In this document: positions 46,458 to 63,325 of the stretch, piece by piece
Layout: each line of letters opens with the position of its first letter
Numbering within the stretch: the stretch's first letter is position 1
From: Albula goreensis
Lineage: Eukaryota > Chordata > Actinopteri > Albuliformes > Albulidae
Direction of reading: 5' to 3'
DNA length: 64,000 bases
Assembly (NCBI GenBank): GCA_022829145.1
Contig: CM040746.1
Coordinates: 36,992,712 to 37,056,711, forward strand
Position numbers and translations under genes: made by a program
Notes under the pieces: generated by a model
The model's database searches: none
Seen by the model: the letters and a program-made list of their open reading frames with translations, nothing else
What the model was told of the DNA's origin: nothing

Positions 46458-49104
46458 ACAATGTCTTCTTCTCATGTATTTCACCATGTTGACACATGGG
46501 CCAAAATGTGCCTTTTTGATAGTCTGTCATATGTCTTACATTTTTCTGTGGAACAACAACTGTCTGTAAGTTCACATGTGGTTCCTTTTGATTAGAAAAT
46601 TTTCTTAGTTACTGTATCTAAATTTATCTTAAATCTTACACTAATTCTCCTGAAGTGTCACTCAAAGATGAGGTGAGGAGACCTCATGATAATCTTAGCC
46701 TTACCTCCACTAACTGCAGAGAGGAGCATGTTTCATATGCATGTCTCAGTGGGTTTCTAAAACCTTCTGTTTACCTCCATTGTTTAATAATTATGGTTTT
46801 GTAGGCCATTTTATGAGAAATTATAATTCCTTAATAATACTGAAAACAGATTTCATGTATATACATATATATATGTGTGTGTGTATTTTTTTTTTTTTTT
46901 TTTTATTTTTCTGTGGAGATACACTAGCATTAAACATTCCATCTCTTCTCTGGCAGAGGAGCATCACTGCCAGTTGGGGAGCCACAAAACAATCAGAAAT
47001 GTCCCTCTAAAAGTGAGACTGAACCAGAAAAAAATAATAAAATCTTCAGCTCCAATTCAGGAATTATGAGTCTTTTTTTGCGCATTGGAGGCTGACATTT
47101 TTGAGAGTCACAGCATGCGTGGTGAAATGGTGATGGGATAGCCTTGCAGTGTGGCAGGTTCTCGTGAGCTATTACAACTGCCTCTGGAAGCCTCTCCAGC
47201 CCCTGATTACATTCCGAAGATGTCAGAAAATTTTCAGCAGAATTACATGGTGTGTCAGGCTACACGAGTCATCTGTATGATAGGCCCTGCCAACAGCTCC
47301 TGAAAAATAACTTCAACAATATAATCAGTGTTCTGTCAGCTGTTTCCACTAAGATATGTCCTGTAGCTAATTTCTGGGGAAAAAAAAAAAAATCTCTTGT
47401 CTGAATTTTTTATGTGAAAACGGACCATCACCTCATCCTCTTCTACCTTGATTCCTCCTCATGTATTCGCACTATCATCTTTCTTTACTTCATTTTCATC
47501 ACGGCTAAATAATGTGCAGATGACAGCAATTGACTACGTTGGAATTGCATACTTCATCTCGCGTGGAGGCTGAAGGTCCCATTGTCTCATAATCTCGAGG
47601 AGGAGAAAAACTCATTTCAGATTCCTCAACCTTGAAACTCTTGTCATATGGCGGGTCCAAACATTTTGTATATTTCATGATTTTATAGAACTGCAACATT
47701 TTTGTTTTGTTTGTGCCGATAGTTTCTCCTTGTATATTCAATGTCGAATAAATAATATGGTCAAATAAACACAAACATATTGAAACTGCACCCTATTAAT
47801 GAGGTGGAGGTAGAATTTGATGTGAGGGTCCAGAGGAGGGTGATTGAGGGTGAAATGGCAGGATGCAGATAGGCTGAGTCACAATGGGGTGCTTGTGTTC
47901 AGCATTGGGAGTTTTGGATAAGATATTAGGGTTCTAAGGGGTGAGTTAAGATGGATTGTTGGGGTCTTGGGGCAAATGATGGTGAATTGTTGAGGTTTTG
48001 GGTCCAGAGCTAATGGAAGTAGCAGATATAAGGTGCCTCTGGTGGATGGGAAGGGGGAAGCCTAGGGCTAGCGATAGGGGTGGGGACAGAGCCAGACTAG
48101 TATGGTCAGTTACAAAATTGAGGATTATCACCTCAACCTGATTAAGATACATACAAATACAATGTTAAACAGTTCAATTGTGCACACAGTCTTTTCTGAT
48201 AGTCATTACGAGTTAAAAAAATAGCATTTTGCTCTGAACATTTTTGCATTTGGCCCTGATTTATTTGGTCTTAAGCGTTCCTGTTTCTAACACAAATTCT
48301 GAGAAAATGTTTTCTTTAATGAATGGTGCATGGACTGATCAAAGGAGCAGGAGCAGTGGACATAGTTAAGAGTGTCATCCAGGTGAGGACCAACTATGAC
48401 CAACCCTGTGAAAAAGTTCACTCACCCATACTAAAGGAGAAGGCACTTAAGGAAGTTAAACGATTAAGAAAGAACGATCAGAAGGCACAACTTGAAAATG
48501 AGGTGTTTAGGTTTTTTCTACTGACATTTAAGGCCAGTGTGATATTTGACTGTTACTCAATTTTGTGAATTTGCATGGTTTAGATGAAATAGGCACTTTG
48601 GTGTTGATCACAATCGTAATTTCACTGGCATTAGCAAACATTGTTTGGCAGTAAAGATAAACTGTCGGTAGATAAAATACGTACACATCTTATCCCTTTT
48701 CTCTTATTTTTCAACATATCACATCGGCGAGTCAAGTGTCTCTCACATGATCAAGTCAGATCTGGACATCATGACTGACTGGTCATTGCAAATTTGGAGA
48801 GTGACAGTGATGCCACACCAGGATTTAAATTCCTTTGAAAGGGAAATAAAATGTAGAAAATGTTCCTCCGTTCAGTTTACTATTGAATACTTGTTTGCTT
48901 TTTTCAACCTGATGCGGGAAAAAGGAGACAAAAGGAAACGGTCACACAGCAAATGTGGCAGCCCATGGGGCTATTCACACAGCAGCAAAAGATCAGATAC
49001 TTTGTGTGAAGCAAATCACAATCAGTCCAACAAATGCTTCAGGTTAAAGAGTTGTAACTAGAGCATTCACAAAAAGACCAGTGATTCTGGGATAGAGAGA
49101 GAGA
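46458..49104. other. Unique noncoding DNA
   Basis: No gene recognised. T20 tract near 46887-46905, A12 near 47381-47392, and a G-rich stretch near 47820-48080 with loosely repeated GTTGGGGTCTTGGGG words. Frames 48323-48568 (81 codons, Lys-rich) and 48747-49061 (104 codons) were examined and match no family known to me. Confidence 0.5.
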
Positions 49105-49252
49105 CATTATGAAACCAAGAATTGGTGGAGCTATATGTATGTATGACCAGTCACTCTGTTTTGTTGTAAAGTGTAAAAACTTTCGATTGGTCAAAACATT
49201 GCAGTGGATTGACAGCTAATTTGTAGCTCCACTAATGCTTGATGTCATGATA
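49105..49252. mobile_element. Candidate MITE, 148 bp (family B)
   Basis: The left end ATTATGAAACCAAGAATTGG then TGGAGCTATA and the complement of the right end ATCATGACATCAAGCATTAG then TGGAGCTACA match at about 25 of 30 positions. The interior is AT-rich and has no frame. Only one copy is seen in the window, so it could also be an old hairpin. Confidence 0.5.
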
Positions 49253-49262
49253 TCTCATTAAG

Positions 49263-49404
49263 CACTCACAGAGGAACACAGAATGCAAATTCACTTACCA
49301 GGAAACAAAGCATAGAAAATACTCTCACTTGGGAATAGAGAACAGAAAATTCACACACTAGGGAACACAAAACAGGAAACTCACTCATGGGGGAATGTAG
49401 AACA
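49263..49404. repeat. Short degenerate tandem repeat, about 35-bp unit
   Basis: Four copies of a unit like CACTCACTNGGGAACACAGA then ACAGGAAA, diverged by substitutions and indels. Confidence 0.7.
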
Positions 49405-50280
49405 AGGATTTTATTTCCAGTCTCTCAACAATTTGCTGAAATACCGATAATTAACAAAACAAAAATTGACAGTAAAAGTTTACGAGCACAGAAACGGATA
49501 AAGGGAATTTCATAATATGAGTGTAGGGAATACTTAATGGTGAATTCCAAATGCATCATTGATCATTTAATTATTCATCATGCATACAAAATTAAAAAGT
49601 AACTGCTCTCTGCTTATTTTAAAACAAAATGGTTAAAGAATGTTTCTATTATTACATAATCTCCATTGCTCCTGCTCCTCAAGTGGCAGCACTTATAACT
49701 CATATGGTCTGATGTCATAGATCACACTGAATGAGAATGTCAGCAAAACAAATACACCGTAATGTGATGTAGTACATAACAAAGACATACATTAAGGCAT
49801 TATGACTTCCCAAACAACTATTTAAAGGGCTAAATGGGCACCATTTTTCCTGTGACTGAGCTCACAGTGAATTGCATTGTGAATGTGACTGGTCTTTGCT
49901 TAGCCCCTCCTTCCACCTGCCTTAGTCGTGTCCTATGATGTTTCTGTCCCTTTATTTGCAGCTTTGTCTTAGAGGTTTGCTCCTCTGCACCACGGCTGTA
50001 TACCCTAAAGAGAAGGGGCAGCAGAACTGAACTCTGCCCTGTCCTTGTGCAGAGCGAGCGGGATTGGCAGAGCGTGGCTTCCCTTCTCCCTGTCCCTCGG
50101 TTCGGTCCTGGTGGACATGCAGAGTGGAGTGGAGCAGCCGTTTGGCCTGGAGGTGCACTCTCGCTCTCCAGATACATCAGACTGCTCATGCATCCAGGTC
50201 AATTCCCATAATCTGGCCTGTGGGAGGCTCCCCGGCAGCAAGCAGGCTTTTATAATGCAGACTGCCTGTTATTCCCTGCT
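49405..50280. other. Unique noncoding DNA
   Basis: No gene recognised. Several overlapping frames at 49830-50255 are open on both strands in a GC-richer stretch, but none shows a domain, and their mutual overlap argues against coding. Confidence 0.5.
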
Positions 50281-50362
50281 AGAGAAAGAGAGAAAGAGAG
50301 AGAGAGAGAGCAAGAGAGGGAACAAGAGAGATAACTTGACAGAGTGAGAGAGAGAGAGTAAA
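50281..50362. repeat. (GA)n-rich imperfect microsatellite
   Basis: GA runs interrupted by AAAG, CAAGAG and a short unique insert. Confidence 0.9.
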
Positions 50363-51733
50363 AAAGGCACCACTCTTAATTTTTTTCCCCATCATGTTCT
50401 TGATTTTCGATTTGTTTGCAAACATAGAAAAATGAAATACCTGTGAAATGATGAGTTTAACATACATGAGATTTAACATTCAGATGTGAGAGAGAAATAA
50501 CGTGCAAATGCCTCTTTCATGGAGACGGTTGTTATTTTTAGCATCTGTTCTCAGTGTGCTCGTATCTTTTGATGAATTAGATTTTACAGTGGGAAACAAC
50601 GGCTCAGTGCAGGAAACCTGACTGATCATACTGGAGGTGAATATTAAATGTGAAGTCCATTGGTGACAGGCATATTCTATATCTGTGGCATCGGAGATAG
50701 TTTTATCACACAATTGAAATAAATTGACCGGTTGAACTTCTTTGCACAATGATAAATATAACAATGCAATTAAGAAGCACATCATGTTTAATGAGTAAAA
50801 ATCAATCCAGGGTGATTATGTAATTTGTAAAGAAATATCTGTCTCAGCCCCAGCTGCTGTACCCGCGACAGTAGTCCTATTGCCAATGCCACTTATTGCA
50901 TCGCTGAACTGGTCACGCAGAAACACTGTCAAAACCAGCCTGGCCTGGTTTCAGGTGGAGCGTTGGATGAATGCAGAGACAGCTTGCATTTCTGAAGAGA
51001 AAATACCTCCAGCCAAGTTGACAGGGGGTTCCTGATTTGCTATCACAGTATTATCATAATGCATTGTTATTGCAGTAGGAAGGTCCAGAACGGGCAGAGC
51101 AGAATCCCCTTAATCAGGCCGATGGCTTTGGGAGCTGTGGGGAGTGAAGTGCTCACGGTGATGTGGACCGGCGTTACCGATGACTCTGGATAAATGGGTA
51201 TTAAGTGCCGGCCTGGCTGCCAGTCCGCTAGCTAATATTAGCCTCCCAGGCAGCGTCACAGCCTGCTTGTTCAATACGTTGCTATATAATATAGATAAAG
51301 TCGTATTGGTATATACTGATGCCATTTGGTGACTCTAGGAGTGAAGATGCCTGGTGTGGCACAGATGTAGGGCCCTTAGCTGGGTTTTTAAGCCTTAACC
51401 TCACCATTACCAACCTTGGCTGGAGGTAAACATATGTGAGGCTGCCAACTGGGAGATGATGTAGGGTTAAGCCACCTAAAAACCTCAGTTTTATCTCTGT
51501 TAAGCAATCTCACATGTGGCAAGCCAGGTACCCTGCAAGACTAGTGAACTGCATGTATGTTGAAGTATAGGCAATAATTGACTGGTGCTGCATCTGGACA
51601 GTGGAAAGAGACTGGGTCGTGAATGGTTTCCACCTCAAGAGCCTGCGAAAGGCAACTGCTCCATGGAGACAATAGAACACTTTCATCAACTGTAATGAAA
51701 ATGAAACACCCATAGCAATAACTAACAGTGTCG
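50363..51733. other. Unique noncoding DNA
   Basis: No gene recognised. The part 51100-51320 is balanced in composition and repeat-free. Confidence 0.5.
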
Positions 51734-51888
51734 GTTAAGTGCTAAAAGACAGGGAGCGGGACCATCTAAGTGCAAACAGGCAGGGAACAGACCATCTAAG
51801 TGCTAACAGTCAAGGAACAGGGCCAGCTAAGTGGTAACAGTCAAGGAATGGAACCAGCCAAGTGCTAACAAGCAGGGAACAGCGCAAA
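51734..51888. repeat. Minisatellite, about 31-bp unit
   Basis: Five copies of a unit reading TAAGTGCTAACAGTCAAGGA then ACAGGGCCAGC, diverging slightly between copies. Confidence 0.9.
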
Positions 51889-55271
<3,383 letters not shown>

Positions 55272-55844
55272 TTTATGAAAGCTCTACATTTTGTGGAACC
55301 ACTTTAATTCTGATTATACACTGACAGCAGCATGGAAAGTCTGGTTGGACTAATGAGGACTCATTTTCTGTCTCTGTGCAGCTTTCTAAAGAGATGTTAG
55401 AGGGTCACTTAATAGATGTGGTCAGTGGTTAATGGAACCCCAAAGACAGCTTCAGCTACTTTTAATTTCCACAGCTCACCTCATGGCTGTAATTTGCCAA
55501 GACTGTCTGATTTTTCTACCGCACTATTGCAAGCGGGGCGGACTACCAACTACCAAGAGGGGAAAGAGGGAGAAAGGGGGAGGTTACATCTCGCAAAAAG
55601 GCCATGGAGAATACAGAGCTGGAGAAACAAAGAGCGGAAAAAGAGCAAGTTGGTCACTGCTTTTAAACTCTGCTTCACTTCACCTCAAATGAAAGGAATA
55701 CGTTTGGCCTGGGATGTGCTACTGAGGGATTGGTGCATATCCCAACAACTAATTAGCCTTATCAACCAATGGCAATGCTCTCCATGATCAGACTCTGGTT
55801 TGACCTTTCATTTAAGGAAATTAGAACAGTTTTCAGCTGATTTT
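55272..55844. other. Unique spacer between two complementary microsatellites
   Basis: 573 bases with no gene recognised. Overlapping plus frames of 123 and 86 codons (from 55416 and 55432) are open but have no family signature. Confidence 0.5.
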
Positions 55845-56287
<443 letters not shown>

Positions 56288-56812
56288 GCAAGCACAGTCA
56301 CAATTCCAGTCTCAGATACACAAACACAGCCAACATTTTGACCTCAGCAACACAAACACACAATCACAGCCAGTGTTCCGTCCTTTGGAAAAGAAACACA
56401 CAAACATATCTAATGTACCATCCTTAGGGACACAAACATAGCCAGCACACCACTGTCCACAGGAACACAAACACAGCCACTCAGGACACTTTCATCAGGA
56501 ATGCAAACACAGCTATTGATCAGTCATCAGAAACACAAGTACACAAACACAGTCAGTATTCTGTCCTCAGGAGCACAGAAAACAGCCAGCGTTCCATCCT
56601 CAGGAACAGAAACATAGCAGGAATTATGTCTTCAGGAACACAAACACAGCCAGTCTTCCGTCCTCAGGAACATAAGCACACAAACATGGCTAGTGTTCCA
56701 TCCTCAGGAACAAAGTGCAGCCAGTGTTCCATCCCCAGGAACAGAAACATGCAAATCTAGTGTTCCATCCTCTGGAGCACAAACACAGCAAGCATTCCAT
56801 CCTCAGGAACCT
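56288..56812. repeat. Degenerate minisatellite, about 30-35 bp unit
   Basis: About 15 copies of GTTCCATCCTCAGGAACACA then AACACAGCCA, with many substitutions and variable spacing. The array decays gradually at its left end. Confidence 0.85.
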
Positions 56813-57552
56813 GCTGCAGAATGTCTGCTTGCAGTGCTGTTGCTGTAATGAAATTCTAAGCACTTCTGTGTCTCTGCCCAGGTGAAGAAGGCTCTCTCCC
56901 TGTGCCAGGGGGAACAGGGAGCTGGGCCAGGATATGGCAGCAATAATGAGGCTGTCTGAGAAACACATCACTGTCACTCCCAGGGAGTGAGCTCGTTCTG
57001 GAGGTTTGGAGTTAAATTAATAAATAAATGCATGTAATAAATAAATAAATAAAAGTCACAAAGATGGGCAGCTTCTTGCAGAAAATCAGCTGGAAAGATC
57101 TGTTGGCGAGTGAGATGGCACAGAAACATACGCATCAGCATTGATTTTGTGTGCAGATCCAGGAGAGACGGTGGCCTGTTGGGATAACCTTTTCCTCCTC
57201 AGCTCCACAGATGTACTGAAATGAAGGGAGAAACTGAGAAGAAGTCCATTTTGCAATTGATTTGTTTTTTTTTTTGTTTTCCCGACAGACAAATTGATGT
57301 TATGAATTCTCTTTTTTTTTTTACTGTTCAAACTTTGTTTTCAAATATTTGCAATGTGAACTGAGGTCATGCTTGCATTTCCGCCTTCATAAATATGACT
57401 CCATTAAACTGAACTAAACTGACTCCATTAAAAAAAGTCACCAGGACGTGACTGTTACCTTCCAGAGAACTACTGTAAAACTTTTAATCACCGAGGGCTT
57501 CATTTCAAAGCCCAAACTTAAGGCACAGTGAAAATAAGGCAGTCTCATATTG

Positions 57553-57595
57553 AATATTTATATTGAATATTTGCTAAATATTCAATATAAATATT
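57553..57595. repeat. Perfect 20-bp inverted repeat (AT hairpin)
   Basis: AATATTTATATTGAATATTT (57553-57572) and its exact reverse complement (57576-57595) surround a three-base GCT loop. No T or A run marks it as a terminator-like structure. Confidence 0.95.
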
Positions 57596-59339
57596 TTAAA
57601 ACCCACATTTGAGGCGGATGCCAGAACTCTATGCCAGGGCAAAGATCGGCTCCACATAGCAGTTTGCTATGTGAGCTGTTCAGCTGCAAAGCTAAGCTAT
57701 GCTCAGCACCTGTATGCTAAGCAATGCTCAGAGACACACAAGACAACTTTTTAACACTCAGATACACGTTTTTATCACACGCTTATCAAAGCCTCTGTCA
57801 ACCAGAAGAAAGACATCAAGGCCAAGATTCATTCAATGTCCGTCCTTAAGTCTGGCACACAATTCAGTTCAACTTTTCACCAATATCTGAATGGACACAG
57901 TTTGGTGAAATTTGACAATTGTGAAAAAGAAATCGCCAAAACTGTTCTTGTTGAGGAAATGGATAAAACACTTTGTTTTTATTGTGAAAGTGAAGGACAA
58001 ATGTGGATTGAGTTTTTACTGAAAACACATAATTCTGAAGTGAAAAAAGAAACACACCCAAAAAAATTGTTGTGAAACTCTTATGATTCTGTCATACTTG
58101 ACACTGATGGAGTGAGGGGAACGTATTGTAATAATCATACTACTACTGCTAATAATAATAATAACAACAATAGTGGTATGTGGTAATGCCTAACCTTGTT
58201 GCTGTTCATGCATTCAGCTTTTGTTTTTTCGTGTGTGTGTGTTTATTATCAGTGAATTGGGACATTTTGTCTGCTGTTGTAAAGATACATTTGTCAGACT
58301 ATTTTTCGCTGTGATAAATCAATAAAATAAAATAATTAAAAAAAAAACACTTCAGTAATGTTTTAAAGGATCTATAGTATTTAAAAGAAAATGTGCCCAG
58401 CACTACAAAAATTTACTTTTAACAACATTGTTAATATTTCATGCCAAATGCTGTTTTATTAGAAAGCACATTATTTCTAATGGTCATCAAATCATGGCAC
58501 ATTCATTTTCACATTTCAGCTACAATGGAGGATCTGTCGTAACTGTGTAATTTAGGACAAAAATCCAAAGAATTGAACGCACCATCATCTCTGCTTCAAC
58601 TCTAATAAGAGCTCTTACACCTACAGCTGACATTCTATTAGTATTATGTAAAGAACCTTTCAGGATGGTATATTTAACCGTTCATTATTCATTGGCACAG
58701 GTTATTAAACACCATTAGGTCTGAGGTCGTTGCAGTGAAAGACCCTGTTACAGAAATGATTGCAGCTAATGAACACGGATCTGTGTTTGAATAAAAATGA
58801 TAAATATGCAGAAAATGATCAAACACTCTAACAGCACATCTTCCACCAACGCAAACATGCAGTTAAGCACATTAATTGTCCACATTAACACTCTCTGCGA
58901 TAAGGTAAAATGAAAATATGAATCTTTTTAAATTAAACAAATGAGAGCGAGATATCTCAAGAACATAAATGTTTTGGGCTTGTACAATGGTACGACAAAC
59001 ATGACGACCACACAGCAAAGTTTGAAGTTGGCGTCATTTCAGCAGCAATGTATTCATGTATGCAAACATGCTAGGAGAACAACGAGTGAGTGCTGGTTAA
59101 AGAACTGGTGTTAATTAAAGAAAAATAGTTACTTTCAAATAATTAAAGATAAGTTAGAAGAGAATAAAATCACAAAAAAAAGGTAGCTGAACTCATTAGT
59201 GGGTTGGCGGGTAGCATTTGTTGATCTGAGGTAAATCATTTGATTTAAAGACCAAGAAAGGTAAAACTGCTTAATTTAATCCCTTGTATTTAAGGAAAAA
59301 AAAATGTGTAACATGGAAAGAACAATCCGATCCATTTTT

Positions 59340-59705
59340 TGTTTCACTAATGACATCTTATTTCTCCGACTGCCAGCTGCCAGCATTCAGCAAATTTCGG
59401 CAAGTAGAGAAACGGGAGAGAGCGAAACAAGGGGACTTCAGTATGAATACTGTATTAGCGTGAATCTTAAGCATTAGCAAGAGGCTTAATCTGATCATAT
59501 CATTCAAGCTCCCTGGCAATGCTTATTTTAGGTTCATAAATAAACCATCAGCTTCACAGCTCCAAGCTAAATATCCAGCTAATGCCAAATCCCTGGATTT
59601 ATATTGTGATTAATCTCATTGCATATTTGCATTAATCTGGCTCTTTATGAAAGGTGGAGGTCTTTTAAAAATGCAAAGGGAGGTTATTAAAACATCCCCT
59701 CTGGC
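59340..59705. promoter_or_regulatory. Candidate conserved noncoding element (POU/homeodomain-rich)
   Basis: This repeat-free block contains a perfect octamer ATTTGCAT at 59625-59632, immediately followed by TAATCT (59633-59638), with another TAATCT at 59611-59616, plus GTTCATAAATAAACC and TATTTAGC-like words. Clustered POU and K50-homeodomain words are typical of vertebrate forebrain or neural enhancers. No single-sequence evidence of conservation exists, so the role is inferred. Confidence 0.3.
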
Positions 59706-59832
59706 ATTAAAACAAAAAAAAAAAAAAAAAAACAGAAAACTGTTTTAGGAAAGCACACAATGTTTTACACAAACTTAATTCTAGACTCTGATCAAAAGAC
59801 ACTAATCAATCAGTCTAAGATTACATTAAAGT

Positions 59833-60046
59833 AATTTAGGTGAGGCTCCTATCCAAAGCGACATACAGTTGATTAGGCTAACCAAGGGCCATCCACCCCC
59901 CCCCCCCCCACGGGAGCAAGGTGGGGCTGGGAGCCTTGCTTAAGGGGCCAGCTGCAGCGATGTTCTTGCTGTGGCTGGACTGGGGCTTGGGTCGCCAACC
60001 TCAGAGGTCCCAGTCATGTACCTTAGCCACTAGCCTACAGGCTGAT
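59833..60046 (-). mobile_element. tRNA-derived SINE with common fish tail
   Basis: On the minus strand the head near 60046 reads CAGCCTGTAGGCTAGTGGCT then AAGGTACATGACTGGGACC, followed by GGTTGGCGACCC, the A- and B-box-like parts. The body has the plus-strand words GGAGCAAGGTGGGGCTGGGA and GCCTTGCTTAAGGGGCCAGC. The end CCTATCCAAAGCGACATACA (plus strand) is the standard fish tail. A C14 run lies inside at about 59896-59909. The pattern agrees closely with a SINE I know to be widespread in fishes. Confidence 0.8.
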
Positions 60047-62990
60047 CCCTGTAGATTATCAATTGCCATAAGAAAAAACGAAAAGCGCTCCCTTTCATCA
60101 GATTACATAATAATTTATTTTTCCATCATCATGCTGGTGTTAGCTTTGTGAAAAGTTTATGAAGGGGGCTGCATATTAATTCATCATATGCAGTTCCAGT
60201 GTATTAATTTTCATGAAGCACTGTATCTTCAACAAGACATCAAGATAAAATGCATCAATTGGCAAACAATTGTAAAAGTATTAAAAATATTATTATTGTT
60301 TTTGTATTACATTTTATTATGTTTTCATTTTAAACAGACAGGTACAGACTGGCTAATCCTATTCTCTGCAATATATTCACAACTATTTTTGTTCCCACTG
60401 GGAGCTGAGAGTGGATTTAATCACTCTGTAAGAGTTGCAGGAAAATCACCCAGATAGCTTTCTCGACAACTGCCAACTTCACAGAATTATCTCACTAATC
60501 AATAGAACCCCTTCACTTACACCTCTAAGTGCAAAATCCTACTGAACATTGAGCAGATTTATTGCAAGTTATCATTTGGAGGAAACATTTGGATTCAAAT
60601 TTAGTGGAGCTGAGTGGATTTTGATCCAGTCAAAATCCAACTTCAATGCATAAGGCCTTCTTCCAGGCTTTTCTATTTTCAGTGTCAGTGTGGAACCTTT
60701 GCCATGCTTTGTAATATAAAATGGTGAGTTATTCAATAACCATAATACTTTATTCAATTCGTCATTTCAATTTCAGTTGAATTCATTCTCCACATGTATT
60801 CTATCTTTCTCAGAAATTGCTCCACTACGATCTTGTATTGTGTCAGACTGCTGCAGTCTACTGACGCATGCCTTTCTTGTGTTGAGCAGTTTGTAATAAT
60901 CTGTAACAACAACTAGCATTAAACCATTTTTAAATTTTTTTTTTTTTTTTTTTAAATTCCTCTTGTCTTTTCTGTGCCATGAATGGGTAACTATTTCTAT
61001 AACCTTTGCCGGACCATTTCAACATTGACTTAGACTCATCTGAGGCCATTTTGTAAAAACATACCCGGCAATACTTTAAGTGGATTATAATGATTAACTA
61101 CCTACCTTGTTTAAAATGCACAGGTGGTGTTCAAGAACAGCACATTTTCCCTCAGATTTAAACCCATTTTATCTCTGTGGTTTTAATCCCAAAGTCCTAA
61201 TCCTCAACATTGGAACAAGCCAGAAAAATGTTGCTAAAAGCTACTCATTATTAAATGGTTACATGACTCATGATCTACATCGCACCACATGTTTATTTTG
61301 AGATTTTACACATCTGAATTTTAAGTTATTATTTGGTTCCCTCCATGTACCCTCCAATATGACAGTTCAAGATAGCCCAGTCCATTATCCGGATTCATAC
61401 ACTGAATTATTTACATACCCATATCTGTAATATGTCACCTTAAAATAACTGAGTAAATAAGTAAATAAATAAATGCATAAATAATAACCTTGCTATGAGG
61501 TTACTGTACCCAGTCGCAGAGATGAGATTATGCACGTAATCACGTTACGCCGCCTTTGATGTCGACATAAGGAATGATCCGGTTCAAGGTGGGGAGCGAT
61601 GGGGCTGTTTATGACATTATTTTGGGACAGGTTGCTGCGTCCTCATCACAGAGACGCGGACTGTGGCATGTGAACTGATGAGGTAAAAATGCGCCGCGTC
61701 CTCTACGCTCCCCCCGCACCCACCCCCCTCTTCCCGCATTACAGATCAATTGATGGAACTATTTTCAGGGAGCCTTTTCGGCCGCCGGTCTTAATTGTAC
61801 TCAATAATGGTACTCCGAGTTTGACTTTTCAATTCGGCGTGAGCTGCAGCCTACCTGTGGAGCAATATGTCAATGTCAGGAGCCGGCATCATTACTCACC
61901 CCGGTTTCCCCCCATCTTCACTCTTATTACTCCTTTATTTGGCAGATGCCGTTAACATGGTTTTCCTTCAGATATTTAATGTTTCATGACTTGTTTTTAC
62001 TTCCTGTATGCAGGCCAATTTTTATTTTTTTTTAAAAATGTTTTTTACAATGACTGAAGGTCAGAGACAGCTGGGGAAATAGAGAGAGTCACTCTGGCTG
62101 TGTGCGCAAACTGGGTATGAGACTCTGTGCACATCCAGGCACCATGCGTTTAACCACTGCCTGCCGCGGCTGGGCTCTGCATCAGAGGAGGACGATGGGA
62201 CATCCTTATCAACACAAAATGTTCAAGTTGTGGAACAGATCTCAGTTAATCTACAGCTATCACACAGAAGTGTGGGCATCACGGCATCACTGGGAGTAAT
62301 TAGTGGCACATTATTTATTTTTTTTTTTAAATGAAGAGAGCAATACAATAATGCATGGTGATTTCAAAACTCTTACATTTTTTTTTTTTTTTTAATTTCA
62401 TTCCCTATTCATAGTGAGAGCTGTGGGCTCCCTCAGAAGGTAATTATCATGTTGTGTGAGTATTTGTAATGGGAAAAGAAACAAGATGAATGCAGGGAAA
62501 TTTTGCTCAGCAATATCAGATGAGAAGAGTAAAAAAAAAATGTCTAATGGGATTCCTCGGGTACGTTCCTGAACTCTTCCCCAGATCTGTGATACAAATG
62601 GTCACGTCCTCTCTCCCTTAGAGCTTTCATTCCTCTCAAAAATGTCTACATTTCCCTGGGAGGAACACACACGTGCAGGAATTTATTTTTTGGTTTCATG
62701 AAAAAAAAAAAAAAACTAGGGGAATCTGGAGTGTGTACAAAAACTACTGCAGATGAAGCTGTGAGTAGAATAATGAAAGGGGTTCCTGGGTGTATAGGCC
62801 CGTCATGGCTTTCCCTTGTGTGTGCAGTTTACACCTTACTATTAACATTTCACATGTGACTTTCGTAGATGTTTCTAACCGACTGCATTGACACGATGAT
62901 GGTTTGTCAAAGGTGAAGGTGGTAATTCAGACATAAACTGAAAGCAGATGTGGGTTGATTGCATCACTATTCCATGACTTGTCCGCACAA
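60047..62990. other. Unique noncoding DNA
   Basis: No gene recognised over 2.9 kb. T20 run near 60937-60954, AAAT units near 61450-61475, T runs near 62319-62327 and 62379-62393, A runs near 62700-62714. The block 61500-61960 has CpGs and balanced composition. Confidence 0.5.
61500..61960. promoter_or_regulatory. Candidate conserved noncoding element, CpG-bearing
   Basis: Repeat-free, with multiple CpGs (GCGCCGCGTCC near 61691), AATCACGTTACG, TTTGATGTCGACA and GGTCTTAATTGTACTC words. The plus frame at 61689-61955 is not convincing. This could be an enhancer or a small CpG-containing element. Confidence 0.25.
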
Positions 62991-63058
62991 AGCTGGTCAA
63001 TATCAAAGCTGGCATGTCTCTGGAAGCTGGCCAATGTCAAAGTTGGCATATCTTTGAC
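62991..63058. repeat. 34-bp tandem duplication, two copies
   Basis: AGCTGGTCAATATCAAAGCT then GGCATGTCTCTGGA is followed by a diverged second copy with seven substitutions. Confidence 0.8.
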
Positions 63059-63325
63059 ATGGACATCCCAACAAGATGATAATGTGAGTCTGTACTGAGA
63101 TCTCTTGAAGTCTGACCGTATGAGGCTTGTAAAGACTATATATGTTTATACGAATGCATACCTATTTTACATAGCTATCTACTTTTACTAGCCTGAAGTG
63201 CAAGCAAGACACTTGAGGTTTTCGGTGAGCGATCTTGATTAATGAAGTTGATAATGTGAAATCGTATTTGAACATTTAAAAATATGCAATTGTACAAGGG
63301 ATATTGCAGAAATGGGTATGAATAC
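63059..63325. other. Unique noncoding DNA
   Basis: AT-rich, no gene recognised. Confidence 0.6.

Larger units (their letters stand above)
56813..59832. other. Unique noncoding DNA
   Basis: No gene recognised over 3 kb. AAAT units at 57031-57053, a strong AT hairpin at 57553-57595 and AAT units near 58150-58170. The 79-codon plus frame 57836-58075 matches nothing known. Regions near 58440-58930 and 59340-59705 are repeat-free and could be conserved. Confidence 0.5.

Noticed and set aside
61560-61760. CpG-island promoter
   Set aside because: CpGs are present but too few and too short a stretch, and no recognisable first exon follows in either direction.
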